The position numbers were made by a program, and so were the translations under genes. A stretch of DNA of 11,041 bases from Bacteroidia bacterium (GTDB lineage Bacteria; Bacteroidota; Bacteroidia; Bacteroidales; CAJPTX01): positions 1 to 11,041 of the forward strand of contig CAJPTV010000076.1 in the NCBI GenBank assembly GCA_905373665.1, in the 5' to 3' direction. How positions within the stretch are numbered: the first letter of the stretch is position 1; each line of letters opens with the position of its first letter. The notes under the pieces were generated by a model that was not told where the DNA came from, did not search any database, and was given only the letters and a program-made list of their open reading frames with translations. Below are positions 4,688 through 11,041 of the stretch, in pieces.

Positions 4688-6997
4688 TTATAATTCAAAC
4701 GAGAGTTTCAAGATCTTGTAGACGTGGTTCTGTGTGTCTTTGAGAGGTAAATAGAACTCCAAGACCGTAATCTCCGTCTCGCCGATATGCTGCCGCATCT
4801 CGATACGGCGACTCTTCCCCGAACGAACCTCATTCCAAAAAGCATCGAAGCGTCGTCTATCCCACCCCGGGATCTCACATCCGTCAGAGAAGTGGGTGTG
4901 AACGATTTGCGCACGCGTCACCTGTAGGCGCTCTAGGTAATTGGCACTCGCGTTAATGGCAAAGCCATCGAGGTTATACTCCACGTAATAGAGATTGTCC
5001 GATAGTGCCACAAAGAGACTCTCATTCTCCTCGCGCTTGCGGTCCGCTTCTTCTTGCGTAGCCTTTAACTCTTCGAGGTTTTGACGCAACTCCTCATCCT
5101 GTGCCTTGAGCTCCTCCGCCTGTTCTTGAGACTGTGCCAAGAGCTGTGCCGTATTCATGCCGACCTGTACGGTAAACAGGCTCGCCGCCACGTAGACCGA
5201 CAGGTTGTTCAAAAATTCGACGACATGGGGCGGGAACGGTTCAAAAGAAGCAAGCTCTAGGACGGCAATGGCCTCGCCCTCATGGAGCATCGGTACAATC
5301 AAGATACACTTCGGCGGCGCTTGCCCTACGCCAGCCATAATCACCGAGTAGTCATCAGGGATCTCCGTCAAATAGATATGGGTCTTCTCCATGGCGCACG
5401 AACCAATGAGCCCCTCGCCATATTTGAACTTTCCTTGAAGAAAACGCTTTTCGCCCCAAGCGTAAGAAACCTTGAGCAGATATTCGTCTGTTTGACGACG
5501 CTGGTGTCGCTCATCATCGCGGAGGTAGAGTGTCCCCATCTCAGCGTGCACGTAGTGTGCGATACTGAAGAGGAAGTTCTCGCACAGCATGTCTAGGTTG
5601 TTCGAGTTCTCGCGCAGGAGTGTGCTAAACTCCGCTAAGCCACGGTTCACCCATGCGCGGTTCTCGTTCTCCATTTCGCGCTTCTGCTCTTCGTCTCTAG
5701 CCTCTCGGAGACTATCGCGCATGGAGATGAGAGACTTCCCGAGCGAGTCTTTCGGACCGAGGAGAGTAATATCACTGGTCAGATCGCCGCTCCCGATACT
5801 ACGCGCGAGGGCATCCATACGCCTTAGCCCGTTCAACAGTCGGTTCATCGCGATACTCATCCATTCGAGTTCGTCGCCCGAACGGATATTCAAATCCGCG
5901 TCCGAATCTAAGTCCCCTTGTGCGAGGATATTGAGCTTCTCGGTCATAAGGAGGATCGGGCGCGAAATGTGAAGCGATATCCACCAGAGTGCAATAATGA
6001 GCAAGATTGTGCCGATGAGCCCCGAGAAGATAGCGACCTTCAAGCTCTCATCCGCACTGTGGGTGATAACCCCGAGCGGGACACAAATCCCCATCCCCCA
6101 AGGGGAATTAGCGCCATTAACGATAATGGGGGAGATATAGACGTAATAGTCTACCCCCGAGCTCAGATCTTGGTAAACGAAGGTCGAGGAGAGCCCCTTA
6201 CGCTGCCGCTCTTCGAGGTTTTCGTTTTGGGCAACAATGCCGAAAAGGTCATCAATGCTCTTATTCAACATCGAGTCTTGCGGGTGCGAGGCGATACGCG
6301 ACTTGCCTGAGAGTAGGAAGGGGATAGTCCCCTCAAAGGGTTTTATCTCTTTGATGAAATCCTGCAACCAACGAAGCGAGATGTCCAAGCCGACCAGTCC
6401 CGCAAAACGGGCATTCTTCTGCAAGGGGGCAGCAATCGTGGTCATCATGATACCTCCGCCGACGTTCGCCTGCGTCATCGTGTCGAGGTAAGGATCCCAA
6501 ATATCCGACACATTACGCTGTTTGAAGAGGGCATACGGTCCGTTGTCGCCATCGAGCGAAAGCTCGAGCTCTTCGTAAACGAACTTGTTATTTTCATCTA
6601 AGTTGAGCGAGCGTGTCAGACGCCCGTAGTCTTTGGTATAGCCAGGCAAAAAAGCCGCATACTCATAGCTGTCCCAAAAGCCCGTAACCTCCCTGTGCTG
6701 TTTATACACCTCGCGCATCATCTGCAAGTGGAGGGGTTTCCACACGGCAGAATCCATCTCATGGAAGTTGCCAAAGGCGCTGGCTAAAGTGCGCGCCGTA
6801 GCTAGATACTCTTCAAATTGGCAACGCACCTCAAAGGCGGAGCGCTCGACACTCAACTTCACCTTCTCGTAGGCTTCTTCCTTGAGGGTAAGAGAGGTCT
6901 TGTTGACGATGTAGCTAATCGATATGACGTAGATCACGAGCGCCACAGAGAGTACCAAGAGGACGATCTTGTTCCGAATATTGATGTGAAAGCGCAT
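4688..6997 (-). CDS. Membrane sensor: dCache-HAMP-GAF-coiled coil-PAS, no output domain
   Basis: A 769-aa protein. TM1 is at about residues 10-31. A large periplasmic double-Cache-type ligand-binding region follows at about 40-315, with characteristic stretches FWDSYEYAAFLPGY (107-120) and ARFAGLVGLDISLRWLQDF (196-214). TM2 is at about 321-344, then HAMP at about 344-395 (SRPILLMTEKLNILAQGDLD) with a second HAMP-like unit at about 396-435 (SIGSGDLTSDI). A GAF domain spans about 455-612 and a heptad-rich linker about 616-660 (QAEELKAQDEELRQNLEELK). A PAS-like domain at about 660-769 ends the protein. No histidine kinase, GGDEF/EAL, methyl-accepting or DNA-binding domain follows. This layout, with the EELRQNLEEL linker, recurs in Bacteroidetes sensors. 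It probably passes a signal from an extracellular small molecule to a partner by direct contact. The start is the ATG at 6997, 32 bp after the preceding gene and behind a TACCTTTG box. Confidence 0.9.
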   Translation of the reverse strand: MRFHINIRNKIVLLVLSVALVIYVISISYIVNKTSLTLKEEAYEKVKLSVERSAFEVRCQFEEYLATARTLASAFGNFHEMDSAVWKPLHLQMMREVYKQHREVTGFWDSYEYAAFLPGYTKDYGRLTRSLNLDENNKFVYEELELSLDGDNGPYALFKQRNVSDIWDPYLDTMTQANVGGGIMMTTIAAPLQKNARFAGLVGLDISLRWLQDFIKEIKPFEGTIPFLLSGKSRIASHPQDSMLNKSIDDLFGIVAQNENLEERQRKGLSSTFVYQDLSSGVDYYVYISPIIVNGANSPWGMGICVPLGVITHSADESLKVAIFSGLIGTILLIIALWWISLHISRPILLMTEKLNILAQGDLDSDADLNIRSGDELEWMSIAMNRLLNGLRRMDALARSIGSGDLTSDITLLGPKDSLGKSLISMRDSLREARDEEQKREMENENRAWVNRGLAEFSTLLRENSNNLDMLCENFLFSIAHYVHAEMGTLYLRDDERHQRRQTDEYLLKVSYAWGEKRFLQGKFKYGEGLIGSCAMEKTHIYLTEIPDDYSVIMAGVGQAPPKCILIVPMLHEGEAIAVLELASFEPFPPHVVEFLNNLSVYVAASLFTVQVGMNTAQLLAQSQEQAEELKAQDEELRQNLEELKATQEEADRKREENESLFVALSDNLYYVEYNLDGFAINASANYLERLQVTRAQIVHTHFSDGCEIPGWDRRRFDAFWNEVRSGKSRRIEMRQHIGETEITVLEFYLPLKDTQNHVYKILKLSFEL

Positions 6998-7020
6998 GGC
7001 GGCGTCTGGTTAAAGTCGTG

Positions 7021-7028
7021 CAAAGGTA
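7021..7028 (-). promoter_or_regulatory. Bacteroidetes -7 box (TACCTTTG) for the membrane sensor gene
   Basis: On the minus strand the sequence reads TACCTTTGC, an exact match to the Bacteroidetes -7 consensus TAnnTTTG, starting one base after the stop codon of the upstream gene. The expected transcript start lies near 7015, leaving a leader of under 20 nt before the ATG at 6997. No TTTG -33 box is seen at the usual 19-21-bp spacing. The sensor gene may therefore have its own promoter in addition to read-through. Confidence 0.5.
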
Positions 7029-7029
7029 C

Positions 7030-8064
7030 TCATAGAAATATCGTTTGAAGGGCGCGCGAAATATGAAGACGAATCGTAGAGAGGTTGTATAAGTAGCGCG
7101 CCACCTCTCCGTAGGACTTGATCGCTCCAGGGACAAAGAAAGGCGAGTACTGGCAATTGATCTGCAACACTGCAGAGTTCGCATGCGCGAGATATTGTTT
7201 TTCGGCATACGGACGTGGTTTCCCCACATAGTACGAAAGGCCAGGGACCACAGGCGCGGCAAGGATAAGACTCCGCCCTGGCGAGGTATCTAAGAAAGCG
7301 CTGGTTAGGATCTCCCCGCGCAGGGTCGTTGTCAACGGCGTGTTGTGGAAGTCTATCTCGGGGTGATTCGTTGCCATATACTGACGGAAATTCACCTGTT
7401 CGACGAGCGCATTCTCCCCCTCTAGGTAATGGGCTCGCTCTTTCGCTGTGTTCTGAGGCGGGATCACCGTACAGAGCTTCACATTAAAGCTAGCAGCCGC
7501 AAACTTGAAGTGCGGGCGCTGAAGATCGGGCTCAAAGGGGTTGAGTACGTCAAACCACGCCTTCAGGTCGTCGTGAAGCGCACAGTGGAGCACCACGGCG
7601 CGCTCTGGGTAAAACTCGCCCGTCGAACCGTCAATCACCACTGACTCACGCATATCCTCTTTCCCACACTCCGAGCCAGCGACCCAACCGATAATGGGGG
7701 TCTCGACGTGCTGCGGCACCGTCGTAGTATAAACCCCGTAATTCAGGTGTACGGAACTAAAGGCAGGGATGGCGATGATAGAAAAGCCATTGGGGTAGAC
7801 ATCGCGTTCGATACTCTCAAAGTTAAACGACTGGTAAGAGTTGATGTGCACGCTCCGCACCCACTCGCTCAGGTCATTCACTTGTATGCAGAGGGCTTCG
7901 CCCGCATCGTTGTACTGTAGGGGGATCTTATCTGCAATACCGCCAATCCAGTTGCCCGTGGGGAGGAGCGCCAAGACCTCATCCGAGCCCGTTAAGATAA
8001 GTATGTGCTCGTTACAGATAAGTTCCGTAACCTCGCGAACGGAATAATAGACGCGCTGCTGCAT
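7030..8064 (-). CDS. Uncharacterised soluble protein, distantly FIST-like (possibly DUF6976)
   Basis: A 344-aa protein without a signal peptide or membrane segment, so probably cytoplasmic. I cannot assign a function. Visible landmarks are LLPTGNWIGGI (33-43), PNGFSIIAIPAFSSVH (91-106), ETPIIGWVAGSECG (121-134), RAVVLHCALHD (155-165), APVVPGLSYYVGKP (270-283) and an invariant-looking VLQINCQYSPFF (299-310). From memory these resemble the family labelled DUF6976. The layout also recalls FIST proteins, whose C-terminal half carries a similar LxxxC segment and which are predicted to sense small ligands next to signal-transduction genes. This link is tentative. The ATG is preceded by AGGAG three to four bases away and by a TATCTTTG box. 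It lies 32 bp upstream of the dCache/GAF/PAS sensor in the same direction, which suggests a shared signalling job. Confidence 0.8.
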   Translation of the reverse strand: MQQRVYYSVREVTELICNEHILILTGSDEVLALLPTGNWIGGIADKIPLQYNDAGEALCIQVNDLSEWVRSVHINSYQSFNFESIERDVYPNGFSIIAIPAFSSVHLNYGVYTTTVPQHVETPIIGWVAGSECGKEDMRESVVIDGSTGEFYPERAVVLHCALHDDLKAWFDVLNPFEPDLQRPHFKFAAASFNVKLCTVIPPQNTAKERAHYLEGENALVEQVNFRQYMATNHPEIDFHNTPLTTTLRGEILTSAFLDTSPGRSLILAAPVVPGLSYYVGKPRPYAEKQYLAHANSAVLQINCQYSPFFVPGAIKSYGEVARYLYNLSTIRLHISRALQTIFL

Positions 8065-8202
8065 GCTCTCCTGCTTTCCTCTCTCTGATGGCTTTGCAAC
8101 AAAGATAGCGAATGTTGTCCTAAGGGGTGCACGCCCCCGTATTTGAGCGAATCTCGGAATGTACCTAAGAATAGCTAGGCACGGCGCGCTTTTAAGATAG
8201 GG
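8065..8202. other. Intergenic region between the AsmA gene and the 344-aa gene
   Basis: A 138-bp gap holding the promoter box at 8100-8107, a short inverted repeat CTTTG-CAA-CAAAG at 8092-8104 overlapping it, and a weak stem at 8161-8182 (GT.CCTA with TAGG.AC around an 8-base loop). The stem lies about 20 nt past the AsmA stop, where a terminator would be expected, but it has no T-tract. GGGG/CCCC at about 8124-8137 can also pair, though only over four bases. No gene is seen. Confidence 0.5.
8100..8107 (-). promoter_or_regulatory. Bacteroidetes -7 box (TATCTTTG) for the 344-aa gene
   Basis: The minus strand reads TATCTTTG, exactly matching TAnnTTTG, 35 nt before the ATG at 8064, so a leader of about 30 nt would result. 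No TTTG at the -33 position is visible. The box overlaps a 13-bp inverted repeat (8092-8104) that could be an operator or chance. It suggests that transcription of the sensory genes starts separately from the AsmA gene. Confidence 0.5.
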
Positions 8203-10842
8203 TTAGTCATCCTCCCACGTGATGGTGGGCTTCTCCTTCTTGGGCTCTGTCTTTATTTCGGGCGTGCTGGGCTTTTGTTTCACAGGCTTCGAGGCAGCGC
8301 GCTGCGTACTGTCGAGTTCCTCCCATTCTATCCGATAGCGCTGTTCTTTCGACGGTTCTTTAGCAGGACGGAGCGAATCGGCGGCTGGGCGCAGGTGAAA
8401 CTCCTCGTTGAAGAGATCGCGGAGCTCCTCCTTCTCTCGCGCTACCCGTTCTCGGTAACGATCGGCAAGCGCCTTCCGGTCATACGAGACCTGCACGCCC
8501 GTCGAGTCGCCCTGCAAGATGAGGTAAAGTACCCCTCCGTCCTTTCCATCCTCTTGGTAACTATCTTCGTCAAGAGAGCGCGACTTGGCACGAAGGCGAT
8601 GAAACAAGAGGTCTGAGAGCGAAAGCTGCAAACGATACTGAAAACGCGAATCGAGATACTGCTCCCCTTGAAGACGCAATGCGAGCGCCGATGAGTTAAT
8701 CAACATCTGAGGCACCGTAATCTTCTGTTGGAGGACCGAAATCTCGTTACTCAGGGTTGAGAAGCGGATATGACGCAGCTCGTCTAGCTTGATGAAGGTA
8801 GAGAGCGCTTCCAAGCCGTCCACCTCATTGAGTTCGCCGTTATAGACCGTTACGCGCGTGCGCAGCTGTAGATCGGGGATGTGAGGCGTCCCGCGGAAAA
8901 AGGGCAAATGGAGCGAGATATTCCCCGAAAGCTGCCCCGACAGGTTACGGTGTCCGAAGTTCTTTAATCCGAAATCATCGTAACGAAGAAAGAGCTCGCG
9001 GAGGTCAACCCGTTCGGGAAAGAGGTTGGCACGCAACAGATCGACGTCGCCACCCTCTGGCGAAAAGGAGAGATCTCCACGAAGGCGTCCTCCCAACAGA
9101 TAGGCTTTTTGCAAATCCACCTGTAGGCGCTCTTTCGAGGCGAAGATATGTGCCTGTACGGAGTCTAGGAGCGCACCGCGATAGGAGCACTCCGAAAGAT
9201 GTACGTCGCCTCGGAAACAGCCGAGTTTTTCCCATAGCCCGGACTTCTGTGTTGGCGCACTATCGCTTGGTGCAGCATCGGGATTCCAAACCGGTAACCC
9301 CTCTTTCGGGATATCCCAGTGCGCGACCTTCGCGTTGACCGTCCACTGTGGCGGCGCTCCCTTACGGAAAAGCGAAAGCACGTTCTGCACATTGACCCCG
9401 ATGTCAAACTTAGCTTTGTTCCACTCCCCGCTGATAGCGCCTTTGATGAGGTCCTCGTTGTTGATCGTCACAGCGCCACTCACGTTGGAAAACAGCTGGT
9501 GCGGATTGGGTAAAAGGCGATCGATACTGAAGTCACAATCTAGGCGAAGCTTGGGGTTAATCAGTGTCTCTGGGGAGATATTGGCTAGGTCTTGCAGCGA
9601 GGTGACACACTCGCCCGTTCCCCGCAAAAAGGAATAACGTTCGATATAGGGGGTTAGGAAGGGGAGCATCACCTCATTGTTCACCCACGCAAAATCGACT
9701 TGTGCGTAGAGGTGTGGGTGATCGAGGTTGGTCATTCGGAACTTGCCCGAGAGCGTCGAGTTCTTACGCTGGAGTTCGCACTGCGAGATATCAAAACTCG
9801 TGGCGGCGCGCGAAGCATCATTCCCGTTCGTAAAGTGCGCTCGAAAGAGCTTGAGGGTATAACTCTCGTCGAAATATTTCAAGGCGAGCCCCTCACCCCA
9901 GATGTCCATATCGAGCCCTAGGCGTCCGTTCCCGAGCCCCTTCATGCGCAACTCGGCGTTGAGCTCCCCTTTGAGGTCGACGCTCGGGGGCAACTGCCAC
10001 TTGTATTGCGAGGCGAAGGCGAGTATTGTCCGTAAGTCGAGGTGTTCGCCTCTTACGCGCCATTCGGTTTCTCGTGTCTTAAAATGGAGAAAGCCCGCCA
10101 CCTCAAACTCATTCCGATCGAGGTTCAGGCGTGTCTGTTGGGTTTCTAGGCGATCGCCCACGATTTGGAAGGAACTCCCGAGGCGAAAATGTTGTTTTTG
10201 GGCGAAGATGAAATCCCCCTGCCGAGCACTCTCGACAAGCCCTTCGGCTTTGACGCGGAAGTAGGAGTCGCCCCCTAGGAACGAGAACTTTGCTGTCAAC
10301 TCGGGCACGAAGAGGCGTCCCTGCAAAAGCGCTTGCTCATCCTGCAGTGCAGCGACCATTTGGTCAAGGCGGAACTCTCGGATATCTAATTCGATGGGGC
10401 GTTCGGCTGTCTTTGGGGTTTCTTCGGGCGCAGGCTTTACAAGGTCATAGTTCCGCACCCCCGTTTTACTGTGGCGCAAATTGAGGTAACCGTGGACGAT
10501 CCGAAAGGATTCCACGCAACCACGTCCTTTCAACAACTCAAAGGGGTTCAGCGTTAAGAAGACACTCTGTGCGACCAGCAGGGTGTCGCTCTGTCCGAAG
10601 ACCTCGGGGTGTGCGGACGGGATCGTCACGTCGCGCAGGTGTAGTGAGGCGTGCGGGAAGTTCGCAAAGAAAGTAAACTCAACCCCCGAGGTCGAGACAG
10701 GCACGCAGAGCGACTCGTTGAGCGTCACCAGACTTTGCTCCACGATATACGCCCCCCATTTCCTTTCAAAGAAGTAGAGCAACGCCAAAAGCACACAGAC
10801 AAGCGCTACGACAACCAACAAGAGATTCCGGAGGATGCGCAA
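8203..10842 (-). CDS. AsmA-family inner-membrane/periplasmic protein
   Basis: An 879-aa protein. It has one N-terminal membrane anchor (about residues 4-26, LLLVVVALVCVLLALLYFF) after a basic MRILR start, then a long beta-rich periplasmic body. The N-terminal AsmA signature is seen at about 40-135: LNESLCVPVSTSGVEFTFF, VFLTLNPFELLKGRG and VESFRIVHGYLNLRHSKTGV. An AsmA-like C-terminal region covers about 570-745 (GLEALSTFIKLDELRHIRFS). The family includes AsmA, TamB and YhdP, thought to form long hydrophobic grooves that move phospholipid between membranes; that role is inferred for this protein. The last 65 residues are a charged Lys/Glu/Pro tail holding two similar pieces, YRIEWEELD and TITWEDD. 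The start is TTG: an in-frame TAA lies five codons upstream and no ATG precedes the anchor; ATT one codon earlier is less likely. It is separated by 138 bp from the next gene. Confidence 0.87.
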   Translation of the reverse strand: MRILRNLLLVVVALVCVLLALLYFFERKWGAYIVEQSLVTLNESLCVPVSTSGVEFTFFANFPHASLHLRDVTIPSAHPEVFGQSDTLLVAQSVFLTLNPFELLKGRGCVESFRIVHGYLNLRHSKTGVRNYDLVKPAPEETPKTAERPIELDIREFRLDQMVAALQDEQALLQGRLFVPELTAKFSFLGGDSYFRVKAEGLVESARQGDFIFAQKQHFRLGSSFQIVGDRLETQQTRLNLDRNEFEVAGFLHFKTRETEWRVRGEHLDLRTILAFASQYKWQLPPSVDLKGELNAELRMKGLGNGRLGLDMDIWGEGLALKYFDESYTLKLFRAHFTNGNDASRAATSFDISQCELQRKNSTLSGKFRMTNLDHPHLYAQVDFAWVNNEVMLPFLTPYIERYSFLRGTGECVTSLQDLANISPETLINPKLRLDCDFSIDRLLPNPHQLFSNVSGAVTINNEDLIKGAISGEWNKAKFDIGVNVQNVLSLFRKGAPPQWTVNAKVAHWDIPKEGLPVWNPDAAPSDSAPTQKSGLWEKLGCFRGDVHLSECSYRGALLDSVQAHIFASKERLQVDLQKAYLLGGRLRGDLSFSPEGGDVDLLRANLFPERVDLRELFLRYDDFGLKNFGHRNLSGQLSGNISLHLPFFRGTPHIPDLQLRTRVTVYNGELNEVDGLEALSTFIKLDELRHIRFSTLSNEISVLQQKITVPQMLINSSALALRLQGEQYLDSRFQYRLQLSLSDLLFHRLRAKSRSLDEDSYQEDGKDGGVLYLILQGDSTGVQVSYDRKALADRYRERVAREKEELRDLFNEEFHLRPAADSLRPAKEPSKEQRYRIEWEELDSTQRAASKPVKQKPSTPEIKTEPKKEKPTITWEDD

Positions 10843-10866
10843 AATACCGTTTGATTAACCGTTTTA

Positions 10867-11014
10867 CTTCCCTAAACGTAAAAAGAGCCCGCAAAGATAC
10901 GCCGTAAGGCACAAGAGCGTAGAGATTGTAGTATGTAAACACTCTAAATTCGGTGCTAAGGTTCGTGAGAGCCGCCTATTGATGAGTTACTTATCTTCTT
11001 TACGTTAAAAAGAG
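10867..11014. repeat. Imperfect 20-nt direct repeat flanking the AsmA promoter
   Basis: The 21 bases at 10867-10887 (CTTCCCTAAACG, then TAAAAAGAG) and the 20 bases at 10995-11014 (CTTCTTTACGTTAAAAAGAG) align with about four differences and one gap, 128 bp apart and in the same orientation. The first copy lies in the predicted leader of the AsmA gene; the second lies just before the window edge. It could be a repeated leader or regulator site, or a chance match of A-rich DNA. Confidence 0.3.
10892..10899 (-). promoter_or_regulatory. Bacteroidetes -7 box (TATCTTTG) for the AsmA gene
   Basis: The minus strand reads TATCTTTGC, an exact TAnnTTTG match, 49 nt before the TTG start at 10842, giving an A/T-rich leader of roughly 40 nt. 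No canonical TTTG -33 box is present at 19-21 bp. Just upstream, CGCCGTAAGGC (10900-10910) repeats the core of the hairpin at 23-38 in inverse orientation, which may be coincidence. Confidence 0.5.
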
Positions 11015-11024
11015 GGTCTCTCAT

Positions 11025-11041
11025 TATGGAACATTTACGAC
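11025..11041 (+). other. Possible start of a divergent gene, cut by the window edge
   Basis: ATG GAA CAT TTA CGA starts at 11025 on the plus strand and runs off the window, with an AAGAGGG about 9-12 nt upstream that could serve as a ribosome binding site. Only five codons are visible, so product and reality are unknown. No TAnnTTTG box was found on the plus strand in 10900-11024. The alternative is that this is simply non-coding DNA. Confidence 0.2.

Noticed and set aside
4504..4698. 64-codon minus-strand frame across the gap before porT
   Set aside because: It overlaps the end of the sensor gene and the start of porT in other frames, with no recognisable domain and no supporting start signal. 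A small leader peptide cannot be fully excluded.
10999..11025. Weak stem AGAG-ACC-CTCT followed by a T-run on the minus strand, as a terminator of an upstream gene
   Set aside because: The stem is four base pairs and AT-rich, too weak to call without seeing the gene beyond the window edge.

Overview
The window looks like chromosomal DNA from a member of the Bacteroidota, most likely order Bacteroidales (Porphyromonas-like). I base this on three things: a PorT-type outer-membrane protein of the type IX secretion system (T9SS), which is restricted to this phylum; three upstream sites matching the Bacteroidetes -7 promoter box TAnnTTTG; and mostly weak or absent Shine-Dalgarno sequences. The genus cannot be fixed from the sequence alone. 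All seven convincing genes lie on the minus strand, so the window reads from right to left in the direction of transcription.

Layout in transcription order: (1) 11041-10843, an upstream region with a TAnnTTTG promoter box and an imperfect 20-nt repeat. (2) 10842-8203, a large AsmA-family inner-membrane/periplasmic protein starting at TTG. (3) 8202-8065, a short intergenic region with a promoter box. (4) 8064-7030, a soluble 344-aa protein of an uncharacterised family, with faint resemblance to FIST-type ligand-sensing proteins. (5) After 32 bp that hold another promoter box, 6997-4688, a 769-aa membrane sensor (dCache, HAMP, GAF, coiled coil, PAS) with no recognisable output domain. (6) After a 135-bp leader, a tight run of four genes: porT (4552-3761), a methyl-accepting chemotaxis protein (MCP, 3748-2006), a CobC-type histidine phosphatase (1994-1467) and an exported TPR protein (1477-248). 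Their junctions are +12 bp, +11 bp and an 11-bp overlap, so co-transcription is likely. (7) 247-1, a region without genes that is packed with hairpins, including two copies of a REP-like palindrome.

Functionally the window joins envelope biogenesis (AsmA, PorT) to environmental sensing (dCache/GAF/PAS sensor, FIST-like protein, MCP). No CheA, CheW, CheY or flagellar gene is present, and the large sensor has no kinase, cyclase or methyl-accepting output of its own. The most interesting possibility is that these receptors form an unusual sensory module tied to T9SS-dependent surface functions. This rests on gene order and domain layout only. The individual families are known; the combination is what deserves a second look.
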